Part shown: piece by piece, positions 46,227 to 58,510 of the stretch | Numbering within the stretch: position 1 is the stretch's first letter | Layout of the letters: every line of letters starts with the position of its first letter | Source: Zea mays | Lineage: Eukaryota; Streptophyta; Magnoliopsida; Poales; Poaceae | Assembly: GCF_902167145.1 (NCBI RefSeq) | Contig: NC_050105.1 | Location: 124,203,898-124,267,897, forward strand | Length of the DNA: 64,000 bases | Direction: 5' to 3' | The notes under the pieces: generated by a model | Seen by the model: the letters and a program-made list of their open reading frames with translations, nothing else | Databases searched by the model: none | What the model was told of the DNA's origin: nothing | Position numbers and translations under genes: made by a program

Positions 46227-47011
46227 ATCCTCCCCTTTTTGGTGATTTATGCCAACACAACCAAAAGCAACCAAAAGAAGTGCAATGTCAATGCAATTGA
46301 ATACCAAATTATTTTGACTATAATTTGGCATATTTGGATCGCTCTTTGCCACCACTTGGTTTGTTTTTGCAAATCAAATTCATTTTCCTTATCTCTAAGT
46401 CAAACTCACTTGTTTGGCCATAAAGAGAGATAATCCAAGAGTGAAATTGATCAAGTGCCAAAACTCCCCCTTTTTCCCATAATCATAAATTCTCCCCCAC
46501 GAGAGACAAAATTTTACAATAAGAGTATTTTGGACAAATCAAAAGTTCTAACTCTATTGTTTTCAAAATTCACAAGTGGTAGCTGATCCATTTGCTTTGG
46601 CCTTAATTTCTCCCCCTTTGGCATTAAGCACCAAAACAGGATCATTCTTGGCCCTTTAACCCCATTGCCTCACCAAAAATGTCAATTAAGAGCAAAAAGG
46701 CAATAAGAGCATAGGTATGAACTTGGAAGTAAATACACTAATACCGGAGTGCAGTGGAAGTCTTTGCAACGTCCAAGTCCATTTTCCCTTTCAATGCACC
46801 TTTGAGACTACATCAAGAATACTCAAACACAAAGGTTAGTCTCAAAGGGTCAAGTTGTAGCATAGCTCCCCCTAAATATGTGCATCATTCACACATGGAC
46901 TTGTGAGGTCCATGGATCCCTTGCACAACTTGAGCACCATAAATAAGCAACAAATTACATAAATGTATAAAGTAACATGGTCAAAGGCATAGAACACATG
47001 TATGCTATAGA
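46227..47011 (-). other. Element D region with several polypurine tracts, no ORF
   Basis: Same layout as in C: C/T runs on the + strand at the LTR edge (ATCCTCCCCTTTTTGG) and further in (near 46463, 46490, 46608 and 46866). No envelope-like gene. Confidence 0.8.
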
Positions 47012-50000
47012 TCAATCCAAGTTACGCGAATCTAAGACATTTAGCTCACTACGCAACCTGCAAAACCTTTTCTTATCTAAAGGCTTGGTGAAGATATCAG
47101 CTAGCTGGTTCTCGGTGCTAACATGGTATACTTCGATATCTCCCTTTTGCTGGTGGTCTCTCAGAAAGTGATGCCGGATGTCTATGTGCTTAGTGCGGCT
47201 GTGTTCAACAGGATTATCCGCCATGCAGATTGCACTCTCATTATAACATAGGAGTGGGACTTTGCTCAGATTGTAGCCAAAGTCCATGAGGGTTTGCCTC
47301 ATCCAAAGTAGTTGCGCGCAACACTGTCCTGCGAAAACATACTCGGCCTCAGCGGTGGATAGGGCAACGGATGTTTGTTTCTTTGAACTCCAAGACACTA
47401 GGGACCTTCCTAGGAATTGGCACGTCCCTGATGTACTCTTCCTATCAACCTTGCATCCAGCATAATCGGAGTCTGAATATTCAATTAAGTCAAAGGTAGA
47501 CCCCTTTGGATACCAGATCCTAAAGCAAGGCGTAGCAACTAAATACCTAAGAATTCGCTTAACGGCCACAAGGTGACATTCCTTGGGGTTGGATTGAAAT
47601 CTAGCACACATGCATACACTAAGCATAATGTCCGGTCTACTAGCACATAAATAAAGCAAGGAACCTATCATAGACTGGTATGCCATTTGATCAATGGAGT
47701 TACCTCCTTTGTTGAGGTCGACATGCCCGTCGATTCCCATCGGTGTCTTCGCGGGCTTGGCGTGCTTCATCCCAAACCTCTTGAGAAGATCTTGAGTGTA
47801 CTTCGTTTGAGAGAGGAAGGTGCGGTCCTTGAGTTGCTTCACTTGGAACTCAAGGAAGTAGGTCAACTCGCCCATCATTGACATCTCGGACTTTTGTGTC
47901 ATCACCCTGCTAAACTCCTCACAAGACTTTTGATTAGTAGAACCAAATATTATGTCATCGACATAAATTTGGCACACAAAGAGATTGCCATCACACGTCT
48001 TAGTGAAAAGAGTGGGATCAGCTTTCCCAACCTTGAAAGCATTAGCAATTAAGAAATCTCTAAGGCATTCATACCATGCTCTTGGGGCTTGCTTAAGTCC
48101 ATAGAGCGCCTTAGAGAGCTTAAATACATGGTCCGGGTACCTGTCATCCTAAAAGCCAGGGGGTTGTTCCACGTATACCTCCTCCTTGATTGGCCCATTG
48201 AGGAAAGCGCTCTTCACATCCATTTGAAACAACCTGAAAGAGTGGTGAGCGGCATAGGCTAATAAAATTCAAATAGACTCTAGCCTAGCCACAGGAGCAA
48301 AAGTCTCCTCGAAATCCAAACCTACGACTTGGGCATAACCTTTTGCCACAAGTCGAGCCTTGTTTCTTGTCACCACTCCGTGCTCGTCTTGCTTGTTGCA
48401 GAACACCCACTTAGTTCCGACAACATTTTGCTTGGGACGTGGCACCAGGCTCCAAACTTCATTCCTCTTGAAGTTGTTGAGCTCTTCTTGCATGGCCAAC
48501 ACCCAGTCCGGATCCTGCAAGGCCTCTTCTACCCTGAAAGGCTCAATAGAAGAGACAAACGAGTAATGCTCACAAAATCTAGCTAAACGTGAGCGAGTTG
48601 TTACTCCCTTGCTTATGTCACCCAGAATCTGATCGACGGGGTGATTTCTTCGGATCATCGCTTGGACTTGAGTTGGAGGGGCCAGTGGTGCTTCTTCCTC
48701 CATAACTTGTTCTTCTTGTGCTCCCCCTTGATCACGCGCTTCTTCTTGAGGAACATGTCCATCATCTTGAGTTGGGGGATGCACCATTGTTGAGGAAGAA
48801 GGCTGATCTTGCTCCTGTTGTTCCTATGGTCGCACATCTCCAATTGCCATCGTGCCCATTGCGGCCGTTGGAATATCATCTTCATCTATGTCATCAAGAT
48901 CAACTTGCTCTCTTGGAGAGCCATTAGTCTCATCAAATACAACATCGCTAGAGACTTCAACCAAACCCGATGATTTGTTGAAGACTTTATACGCCTTTGT
49001 ATTTGAGTCATACCCTAGTAAAAACCCTTCTACTGCCTTGGGAGCAAATTTAGAATGTCTACCTTTCTTCACTAAAATGTAGCATTTGCTCCCAAATACA
49101 CGAAAGTAAGAGACATTGGGTTTGTTACCGGTAAGAAGTTCGTAGGAGGTCTTCTTGAGGAGGCGATGCAGATATAGCCAGTTTATGGCGTGGCAGGCTA
49201 TGTTCAAAGCTTCTGACCAAAACCGCTCGGGTGTCTTGAACTCTCCAAGCATCGTCCTCGCCATGTCGATAAGCGTCCTGTTCTTCCTCTCTACCACACC
49301 ATTTTGCTGTGGTGTGTAGGGAGCGGAGAACTCGTGCTTGACGCCTTCCTCCTCAAGATACTCCTCCACTTGCAGATTCTTGAACTCGGACCCGTTGTCG
49401 CTTCTTATCTTTTTCACCTTGAGCTCAAATTTGTTTTGAGCCCTCCTTAGAAAGCGGTTTAGGGTCCCTTGGGTTTCTGATTTATCCTGCAAAAAGAACA
49501 CCAAAGTGAAGCGGGAAAAATCATCAACAATTACAAGACCATACTTACTACCCCCGATGCTAAGGTAGGCAACGGGTCCGAAGAGGTCCATGTGAAGAAG
49601 CTCCAACGGTCTTGATGTTGTCATCACATTCTTGCTGTGATGAGTGCTTCCCACCTGTTTCCCTGCCTAACAAGCTGCACAAGGTCTATCTTTCTCAAAG
49701 CAGACATTGGTTAGTCCTAACACATGTTCTCCCTTTAGAAGTTTATGAAGGTTCTTCATCCCAACATGTGCTAGACGGCGATGCCACAGCCAGCCCATGC
49801 TAGTCTTAGCTATTAAGCATGCATCTAGATCAGCCTCCTCTTTCGAAAAATCAACTAAGTAGAGTTTGTCGTCTAATACACCCTTAAATGCTAATGAACC
49901 ATCACTCCGTCTAAAGACAGAAACATCAACATTTGTAAACAAACAATTGTAGCCGATGTGGCACAATTGACTTACAGATAGGAGGTTGTAACCAAGCGAC

Positions 50001-52594
50001 TCTACTAGAAATACGTTTGAAATGGAGTGCTCGTTGGTGATGGCTATCTTGCTCAAGCCTTTGACCTTACCTTGGTTCCCATCTCCAAAGATGATCGTAT
50101 CCTGGGAATCCTTGTTCTTGACGTAGGAGGTGAACATCTTCTTCTCCCCCGTCATATGGTTTGTGCATCCGCTGTCGATAATCCAGCTTGAGCCCCCAGA
50201 TGCATAAACCTACAAGACAATTTATGCTTGGGTTTTAGGTACCCAACTCTTGTTGGGTCCTACAAGGTTAGTTACAATAGCCTTTGGAACCCAAATACAA
50301 GTCTTGTCTCCCTTGCATTTGGATCCCAACTTTCTAGCAACTACTTTTTCATTCTTATATACAAGCGCAAATGAAGTATTGCAAGCATGGTAAATAGTGG
50401 AAGGTTCATTACACACTCTCCTAGGCACATGATGCACAACATGATTTCTTCTAGGCCTACTTCTACCATGCACAAAAGTAGAGCTAGAGGCAAACATAGC
50501 ATGTGAATCAAAAGCATTATGATCATAACTCCTATGAGCATTCCTAGAATATTTTCTATCATAAATGTAGACATGACACTTTTGAGAACTACTAGCCATA
50601 GGGGCCTTCCCTTTCTCTTTGTCGAGAACGGGAGCCTGTTGGCTTGTTAAGTTCTTGGTTTCCTTTTGAAAACCAAGTCCATCCTTAATAGAGGGGTGTC
50701 TACCAATTGTGTAGGCATCCCTAGCAAATTTTAATTTATCAAAATCATTTTTGCAAGTCTTAAGTTGAGTATTAAGACTTGCCACTTCATCATTCAATTT
50801 TGTAATAGCAATAAGATGTTCACTACAAGCATTAACATCAAAGTCCTTACATCTATTACAAATACTAACATGCTCTACACATGAACTAGATTTATTAGCT
50901 TCCTCTAGCTTAGCATTTAAATCATCATTTAAACTCTTTAAACTAGATACAGTTTCATGGCAAGCAGATAACTCAGAAGATAGCATTTCATTCCTTTTAA
51001 TCTCTAAAGCAAGAGATTTTTGCACGCTAACAAATTTATCTTGCTCCTCATATAAAATATCCTCTTGTTTTTCTAACAATCTATCCTTTTCATTTAGAGC
51101 ATCAATTAATTCATTGATCTTTTCTACCTTAGCTCTATCTAAACCTTTGAATAAGCTAGAGTAATCTACTTCATCATCGGAAGAATCATCATCGCTAGAA
51201 GTAGTGTACTTAGGGGTATCTCGAACACTTACCTTCTTTTCCTTGGCCATGAGGCAAGTGTGGCATTCGTTGGGGAAGAGTGAAGATTTGTTGAAGGCCG
51301 AGGCTGCCAGTCCTTCATCGTCGGAGTCGGATGAAGAGCAGTCCGAGTCCCATTCTTTGCCAAGGTGCGTCTTGCCCTTCGCCTTCTTGTAAACCTTCTT
51401 CTTCTCCCTCTTCCCATGCTTTTCTTATTCCTGGTCATCATCATTATCGGGGCATTGTGCTATGAAATGACCAGTCTTACCGTATTTGAAACAGGAGCGC
51501 TTTCCCTTTGCTTTGTTCTTGTTGGGGTACTCCTTGCGTTCTTTCAGTGCGGTCTTAAAGCGCTTGATGATTAAGACCATCTCATCTTCGTTTAGCCCGA
51601 CAGCCTCAACTTGTGCCACCTTGCTTGGTAGCGCCTCCTTGCTGCTTGTTGCCTTGAGAGCAACGGGTTGAGGCTCGTAGACGGGTAGAGGGCCATTAAG
51701 AGCATCATCCACGTATCGTGCTTCCTTTACCATCATACGCCCGCTCACAAATTTTCTGAGTATCTCCTCGGGCGTCATCTTGGTGTACCTGGGGTTTTCA
51801 CTAATGAGATTGACAAGATGGGGGTCAATTACCGTGAATGACCTTAGCATAAGTCGGACGACGTCGTGGTCCGTCCATCTTGTGCTTCCATAGCTTCTAA
51901 TCTTGTTGATGAGGGTCTTGAGCCTGTTGTAGGTTTGTGTTGGCTCCTCTCCCCTGATCATCACAAATCTTCCCAGTTTGCCTTCCACCAACTCCATTTT
52001 GGTGATCATGGTGGCGTCGTTTCCCTCATGCGATATCTTGAGGGTGTCCCATATTTGCTTGGCGTTGTCCAAGCCGCTCACCTTGTTGTATTCATCCCTG
52101 CACAAAGATGCTAGCAAAACAGTAGTAGCTTATGCATTCTTATGAATTTGCTCATTTATGAAAATGGGATTGTCAGTACTATCAAAATGCATTCCATTTT
52201 CAACAATCTCCCAAATACTAGGATGGAGAGAAAATAAGTGACTACGCATTTTGTGACTCCAAAAAGAGTAGTCTTCTCCATCAAAGTGTGGAGGTTTCCC
52301 AAGTGGAATTGATAGCAAATGAGCATTAGAATTAAATGGAATACGAGAATAATCAAATGAATAGTTTTGATTCACCGGTTTCCTCTTTGACGAGGAGTCA
52401 TCATCGTCGTCGTGTGGTGAAGAAGATGAGGCATCATTGTCGTAGTAGATGATCTTCTTGATGCACCTCTTCTTCTTCCCGTCCTTATTCTTGTGACTCG
52501 AGCCAGAGTCAGTGAGCTTGTCGTCTCTTGGCTTGTTGAAGAGGGACTCCTTCTCCTTGTCGTTGACCACCATCCCCTTTCCCTTAGGATCCAT
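47012..52594 (-). pseudogene. Element D Gag-Pol polyprotein, nonsense-mutated only
   Basis: One uninterrupted frame from 52594 (MDPKGKGMVVNDKEKES) to the stop at 47012, about 1860 codons, with eight internal stops and no frameshift: near 52128, 51425, 50222, 50210, 49667, 48824, 48269 and 48150. Gag core, zinc knuckle (CFKYGKTGHFIAQC near 51480, second Cys replaced by Tyr), coiled coil (50880-51130), protease WIIDSGCTNHMTG near 50180, integrase with D, D and E (RSDNGSEF, QQNGVVERKNRTL), RT with intact YVDD near 47955-47966 and RNase H to ADIFTKPLDKKRFCRL. At least five stops are Q or R codons changed by C-to-T (CAA, CAG, CGA). It would be a functional-length element apart from these. Confidence 0.92.
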
Positions 52595-52631
52595 CTCTTC
52601 GGGCGGTTAGTCCTTTAAGTGAAGATAACAA

Positions 52632-52642
52632 CTCTGATACCA
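52632..52642 (-). other. Element D primer-binding site
   Basis: TGGTATCAGAG on the - strand next to the 5' LTR; initiator tRNA-Met type. Confidence 0.9.
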
Positions 52643-52644
52643 AT

Positions 52645-53917
52645 TGAGAGCACCTAGAGGGGGGGTGAATAGGTGATCCTGTAAAATTCAACACTAATAG
52701 CCACAAAACTTAGTTATGAAAGTTAGAACGGCTAAGTAGCTTGAAACGAGCTCTTGTGAACACAGACAATCAAAGAGAAAGCACACAAGAGACACGCGAT
52801 TTTATCCCGTGGTTCGGCCAAGTAACACTTGCCTACTTCCATGTTGTGGCGTCTCAATGGACGAGGGTTGCACTCAACCCCTTTCAAGTGACCCGATGAT
52901 CAACTTGAATACCACGGTTTTTCCTTTCTTAGTCTTTCTCCCGTTTGCGAGGAATCTCCACAACTTGGAGCCTCTCGCCCTTACAATGATGATCACAAAA
53001 GAAGCACAGAAGTAAGGGAGGGGAGAGCAACACACACAAGACTCAAATCTACAGCACAATCACACACACAAGTCACAACTCGAGCTCAAAACACAACGCA
53101 CGGAGTTCACAACTCAAATGGAGCTCAAGTCACTATCTCAAAGAATCGAATGCGTGAAGTTGGAGTATTGGAGTCTTAGAATGTTTCTTGTAAGCTTGGG
53201 TCACTCCTCCATGCGCCTAGGGGTCCCTTTTATAGCCCCAAGGCAGCTAGGAGCCATTGAAGATCAACAAGGAAGGCTATCCTTGCCTTCTGTCGAGTGG
53301 CGCACCGGACAGTCTGGTGCACCACCGGACAGTCACTATAGATGGTACGGTGCCGATCTCCTTCCTTTTTTGGCATAGACGACCGTTGTATCTTCGGGCC
53401 AGTTGGTGCACCGGACACTGTCCAGTGCACATCGGACAGTCCGGTGCCCCCTACCGACCGTTGGCGCGAGCCACGCGTCGCCCGCGGATTGCGCGGCCGA
53501 TCGTTGCGCTGGCGACCATTGGCTCACCGGACAGTCCGGTGCACCACCGGACAGTCCGATGAATTATAGCCGTACGCCGCTAAACTTTTCCGAGAGCGGC
53601 TTGTTCACCGGAAACCAGCCTGGCGCACCGGACAATGTCCGGTGCACCACCGGATAGTCTGGTGTGCCAGACTGAGCTGAGCTCCGGATGCACACAGCCA
53701 GTCTTTTGCAATCCTTTTCTTTTCTTCTTTTCTCTATTTCTAACACTTAGATAACTTAATTAGTATTCAAAAGCAAATGTACTAAGTCTAGAAACATACC
53801 TCATGTCTTGATTTGCATTTTTTCAATTTTTGGCACATTTAGAACTTAGAGAATATGTGTTGGGCACTTAATCACCAAAACATTATAGAAATGGCCCAAA
53901 GACACATTTCCCTTTCA
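52645..53917 (-). repeat. Element D 5' LTR
   Basis: 1273 bp. TATA box on the - strand near 53226-53236, palindromes at 53303-53670 (exact copies near 53525). It has about 50 bp more palindrome-region sequence than the 3' LTR. Confidence 0.92.
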
Positions 53918-53922
53918 TTTAG

Positions 53923-54395
53923 GCATCCATTATATCGGGTACCCAACAGTACTGGAGGGTTATTGTGATGCAAACTGGATATCTGATGCTAATGAGATAT
54001 ATGCCACAAGTGGATATGTGTTTTCACTTGGAGATATCATTGTTTCATGGAAGTCTCGCAAGCAGACCATCTTAACGAGGTCGACTATGAAAGTAGAACT
54101 CACAACATTAGATACCGCTTAGGCTCAGTGGCTTCTTGAACTCCTTATGGATTTACCGGTGGTTGAAAAACTTGTGCCGGCTATTTCCATGAACTGTGAT
54201 AATCAGACTGTGATAATTAAGATAAACAGTTCTAAGGATAATATAAAGTCGACAAGGCATATAAAGAGGCGTTTGATATCCATCAGAAAATTGAGAAACT
54301 CTAGAGTAATAGCGTTGGATTATGTCCATACGTCCAAAAATCTGCCAGATCAATTTACTAAGAGGCTATCACGTAGTGTGATAGATAGTGCATGA
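53923..54395 (+). pseudogene. Element A RNase H, broken
   Basis: Directly continues 44999. [34 protein letters not shown], then DNQTVIIKINSS, ADQF-like LPDQFTKRLSRSVIDSA and the stop at 54393. The TAG at 54120 interrupts the TLDTA*AQWL stretch. This is the C-terminus of the outer Copia Pol. Confidence 0.85.
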
Positions 54396-54960
54396 AGTGT
54401 GATGGGCCTGAGACCAACCTAAAGTTCATCATAGTGGTAACCTATTTTATATGATTAGAGATCCCGTGAATTAGAATGGTGAAACAAGCTAGTGGTAGAC
54501 TGAGAGGAAAGACCCTTAATAAGGCTCATTTCAGATACATATCTTTCGTTACTATAATGTAGGTTGGTGTTTACACCTTAATATGTTCAAAGTGGCTCTG
54601 TGAAGCAAAGATGTTGTCCTACATAACATCTTTAGAGGAACATACCTATATGGATTAACTGCTAGTCAAAGTTTATGAGATCTAGGTGGTCTCTAGATAC
54701 CCATGAAAGGCTATGGAGTTTGATTGATATGCTCCAACCAGAGGGGATGCGTTCGACAATCTAGTACTGGTAAAGAGTTTAGATGAAACTCATTCCACGC
54801 AAAACTGCCAATTCAAGGCCTAGTCTATTGTGCAGTTGTAGGTAAGTGTAGTCTATGCTCTAGGTGGATGTTCAACTTAACGGTCTCCATCGAAACACCA
54901 GTATATCAAACATTTGAGATGATGAAAGCATTTTTGTGTGACTTAGCATTTGGTTGGGAT
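54396..54960 (+). other. Element A 3' untranslated region
   Basis: Between the RNase H stop and the 3' LTR; the sequence type seen downstream of pol in this Copia group. No ORF. A G-rich TTGGTTGGGAT precedes the LTR and may be a decayed polypurine tract. Confidence 0.65.
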
Positions 54961-55914
54961 TGTTGGATAAATGTTGTTTGGCCCAATTAATATTTAATAA
55001 TAGTCAATGCTAATTACCCACTTTAAATGTTATGATGTACTAATAAATTATCACCGCATTTGAAGTTCAAGAGACAAATCAAGCAACTTAAATAGGTGGA
55101 CCGTTGGTGCATCTATTGAGAAGTTGAGAAAAGGATGAAGAATCGCAACACGCGCGCCGCCACTGCCGCCGACTGGGCTGGGCCGTGGCTCATGGTAGAT
55201 CAGATCTGGGCCTGAATATTCCTTTCAAATAGTTGCATATTTTGCCTAGAGTGATGACCGTTTGTTTCCCGTCTTCTGGCTGGTAATGGTTGTCAGTTTT
55301 TAGTTCTAATGGCGGCCATTTATGTCTGTTGTCCTTCTCCCTCCTTCGATCTAACTGCCTATAAGAGAGGGAGGACTCTTCTAGGTACACGCGATATCTC
55401 TTACGCGAGTTACAAACAGCACATCCCCGTCCCATATTCTGCAAGCACAGAGAGAGTGGGAGAGCAGGCCTCCGAAATCGTCGTCCGTAGAGATACACTT
55501 GCACGGGTGTGCGGGCGATCAAATTTTTGGGGAGCGTATTCGCGACTGCTCACGTGACCCGTTCGACCCAACACTACTTCATCTACATCCTATTCTTCGT
55601 CGTCTTCTCGGGCGACACGTGCTGCTGTCGGTGACCGTTCGAGAGACTGCACGACGTACATCTTCCTGCATCGACTTTATGCGGCTACATCGAACATACA
55701 CACGAAATGTCTCGTGTGAATGGAGTCACTGATGCCTTGAGCATTGGTCTCTACGCAGGGTACATTCTGTTCTTTGTATTTGTGCATGTTTTATTACTGT
55801 TTACTGCTTATGCGAGTAGTTATACACACATATAGATACATGTAATCACCTATATCACATTGTTTTTCCAGATTAAATTAAAACTGAAAATATCTAAATT
55901 TCTAACATAATCCA
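54961..55914 (+). repeat. Element A 3' LTR
   Basis: Begins TGTTGGATAAATG. The end is either TCTAACA at 55907 or TAATCCA at 55914; the second fits the match with the left LTR better. The LTR contains a possible TATA at 55360-55366 (CTATAAGAG) and the GGAGCGTATTCGCGACTGCT block shared with 2574-2593. Confidence 0.75.
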
Positions 55915-56779
55915 CCACTTTAAATTTTGCAAATCACTCTCATACCCATAACCTCTACTAAATCTATTAAACAAATATGGCTGAATAGCTCCCTCCCCTT
56001 TACTCACTCAAATTCAATTGACAATATTATATAGGGCATGTTTGGTTTAGCTTTTTTTTTCTGACCAGCTCTTTTGAAAATTTGACTGTAAAGAGAATCT
56101 GACTGTAGGAAGAATCTGAATATTGTAGGGATTATGTGCGAAGGAAGAATGAGGTGTCCATAGGGTTCAGGATTTAGAAAGACGACTTGATCGATTCTAT
56201 GTTCATGTTAATTTTGGATGGTTTTTACCAAAATCGATTTCTTATAGAAACGGTCTGAAAAGTTAAGCGTTTGACAGTCCGTAGGAGCTTTTGGTGGTCA
56301 GAAGCTGAAACAAACAAGAACATAGATCATTCTTTATCTCCCCCGTGATCCACCACCCCTAGCCTTCTCCCCACGTCCCCACCATCGCCTCCCCCTCAAA
56401 TCGCACGACCGTCGTCGCTGCCGCTAACCCCTTTCCTCACGCCCCTCCCTCTCAAATCGCATAACTGTCGTCGCTGCCGCTAACCCCTCTCCTCACGTCA
56501 TCGCCACCATCGACCTCTCCACACCTCGAAATCATAGCGTTAGCACCGTGAACCCATCACTCGCCCCATAAATCCATCACTCGCCCGAGCCATAGAGGCA
56601 TACCCGTTGGAAAATCTTTATATAGATATATCCTTCATTCTTTGACACATTAACCATACAAGTGAGACGTTGTATTAATTATTGCATATGACCACCATGA
56701 TATAACAGTAATTCGACTTGTCACTTGCTTAAGTGTACGTTGATATGATTCTTGTTACATACGGTTGATCCTGAACCTC
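55915..56779. other. Spacer with a MITE and a short tandem duplication
   Basis: At about 56034-56322 a small transposon-like unit has imperfect inverted ends, GGGCATGTTTGGTTTAGC and GCTGAAACAAACAAGAAC. At 56395-56505 a unit of about 56-58 bp (CTCAAATCGCA..GTCGTCGCTGCCGCTAACCC) is present twice. The last 80 bp would be the 3' UTR of the transporter. No other gene seen. Confidence 0.55.
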
Positions 56780-58458
56780 CTACCTGGCAGCGTCCAAGAC
56801 GACGAACTTCCTCCAGAACCAATGCCGTGCCCACACCGACCGCATGGTCTCCAGCGGCACGCCTTTCGTCTCCGGCAAGAACGCCGCGACGAAAAGCGTC
56901 ATGGCCAGGACCCATCCGGAGTAGAAGAGGAATATGGCGTACTTCATGGCGCAGAGCATGGAGATGAACACTTGCGTCTGCGTGAAGGAGAGGGTGAGCG
57001 CGACCGATAGGGTAATGGCCTGCCCCGCCGACCTGATCTCCACGGGGTAGATCTCGCTCGGCACCACCCACTTCAGCGGCCCCCACGACATGCTGAAGCT
57101 GAACGTGTACAGGCACACCAGCACCACCACGCCCATCGCGTAGTTCTTGGGCATCGTCACCGCCTGGTGCTTCCCGAGGTGATCCGCCAACACCCATGAC
57201 ACCGCCACCTTGGACAATCCAAAAAGCACGTATATGTTGTGTTAGAGGTCGCTTGCAACCACGTACATACATGACTCCACGTCCACGGGTAGTGTATGGC
57301 ATGAACAACTTACATACCTGGAAAAGCAACATGGCGGTGCCGCCGGCGAGGAACAAGAACCTCCGGCCGCAGCGGTCCACGGCGAGGGTGGACAGCGCCA
57401 CGCCGCACAGGCTGACGAGGCTAATTATAACGGCGCCGAAGATGGCCCTCTGGCTGTCGAACCCGACCGTGCGGAACAGCACCGGCGAGAAGACGGAGAT
57501 CACGACCATACCGGTGAGGTCGAAGAACGCGGGGATGGCCACCATCATCACCAGGTAGTGCCGGTACCCCTCGGCGCGCAGCCTCCTGAACGCGCCCTCC
57601 TCCTCGTCCCGGCGCGCCGCCTCCACGGCGCAGATGATGTCCTTGAGCTCGGCCTCCACGTCGGCGCCCGCCCCGCGGACGCGCTGCAGCGACGCGCGGG
57701 CTGCGTACGGCTCGCCGCGCAGCACGAGGCTGCTGGGCGTGTCCGAGACGAGGAGCGCGCCCATGACGATGACGGCGGACGGCACGGCGGCGAGGCCGAG
57801 GGAGACGCGCCAGCCCCAGTCGGGAATCCGGTTCGTGACGTAGTTGGCGACGTTGGCGGCGAGCGTGCCGGCGACGAGGAAGAAATGGTAGGCCGTGGTG
57901 AAGCCGCCGCGCCATCTGGTGGGTGATATCTCGGCCAGATACAGCGGAGCCGCCTGAATGAATGATGCGTGGAGGAGAACTCGTAATCATGTTTGCCGCA
58001 ATGAGTTGTTGTTTACCTTTTGTTTAGATATGATAATGTTTTTTAGAACAATATTTGCATACGCGCATTATTTCGAACATTCCTGCTGGTATATATGTTT
58101 GGAAGTTGGAACATTAGTAGGAAATAGCAGTACCAGACCTGCGCTGTGAACCCCACACCGAAGCCGAGCAGGATCCGGCCGACGATGAGCATGGCAACGT
58201 TGACGGCCCCGGCGTTGATGACGGAACCGGCGAGAAACATGATGCCGCCGATCAGCATGACGGCCTTGCGGCCCACCCTCCTCGTCACGCTGCTCGCCAC
58301 CAGCGACGCCAGCATGGCGGCGATGTACATCGACGACGTGAATGCCGTGAGCAGCTGGTTGTCATATTTGCAGTAGGCGTCGCGCTTTGCGCTCTTCATC
58401 CCCCGGAGCACCTCAGGGAAGAACTTGTTCAGGAACGAGTCCATTTGCGTCACACCGC
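56780..58458 (-). CDS. Monosaccharide/H+ symporter (STP/MST type), exons 2 to 4; first exon missing
   Basis: Plasma-membrane sugar/proton cotransporter of the major facilitator family, importing hexoses. Three exons on the - strand: 58458-58139, 57953-57318 and 57208-56780 (TAG), with GT..AG introns and in-frame joins. About 460 residues are present of the usual 510-530. Landmarks: [16 protein letters not shown] at the start of the first visible exon; RRVGRKAVM (loop 2-3 signature), [34 protein letters not shown] (loop 8-9), [20 protein letters not shown] and the closing [10 protein letters not shown] and RHWFWRKF. No stops or shifts. The acceptor at 58459-58460 proves an upstream exon holding the first membrane segment; it is not in 58459-59734, so it lies beyond the Huck-type insertion or is lost. 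If the intron is still spliced, the gene could be active with a very long intron. The only host gene seen. Confidence 0.9.
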
Positions 58459-58510
58459 CTGATGAGTAAAGGTATTTATTAGTTCATCTCTATGTGTACC
58501 TAAAAAACAA

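Larger units (their letters stand above)
45005..53917 (-). mobile_element. Opie-type Copia (Sirevirus) element D, full length
   Basis: 8913 bp with TTTAG at 45000-45004 and 53918-53922. Same orientation as C and only about 1.5 kb of element A away from it. LTRs, primer site, gag-pol and polypurine region are all present and uninterrupted. Its LTR sequence differs from that of C in the non-palindromic parts (for example after the shared CCTGTAAAAT), so it is a different subfamily. Confidence 0.95.
2563..55914 (+). mobile_element. Outer Copia LTR retrotransposon A, split by nested insertions
   Basis: An old Copia-type element on the + strand whose pieces appear in the right order: partial 5' LTR, gag, protease, integrase, reverse transcriptase, RNase H, 3' LTR. 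Without the insertions B, C and D, what remains is only about 6 kb. Reading frames rejoin across the insertion points; for example, the RNase H region resumes directly after the TTTAG duplication at 53918. It has many stops and frameshifts, and its two LTR copies differ widely, so it is the oldest layer. The left part of its 5' LTR lies beyond or is interrupted by the CACTA element, so its own target duplication cannot be tested here. Confidence 0.85.

Noticed and set aside
46227..47011. Possible envelope-like gene downstream of pol in D, as in some Sireviruses
   Set aside because: No frame longer than about 60-90 codons and no membrane segments; only polypurine tracts.
57421..57990. A 189-codon frame on the - strand over the transporter
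   Set aside because: Out of frame with the transporter exon, Arg/His-rich, a composition shadow.
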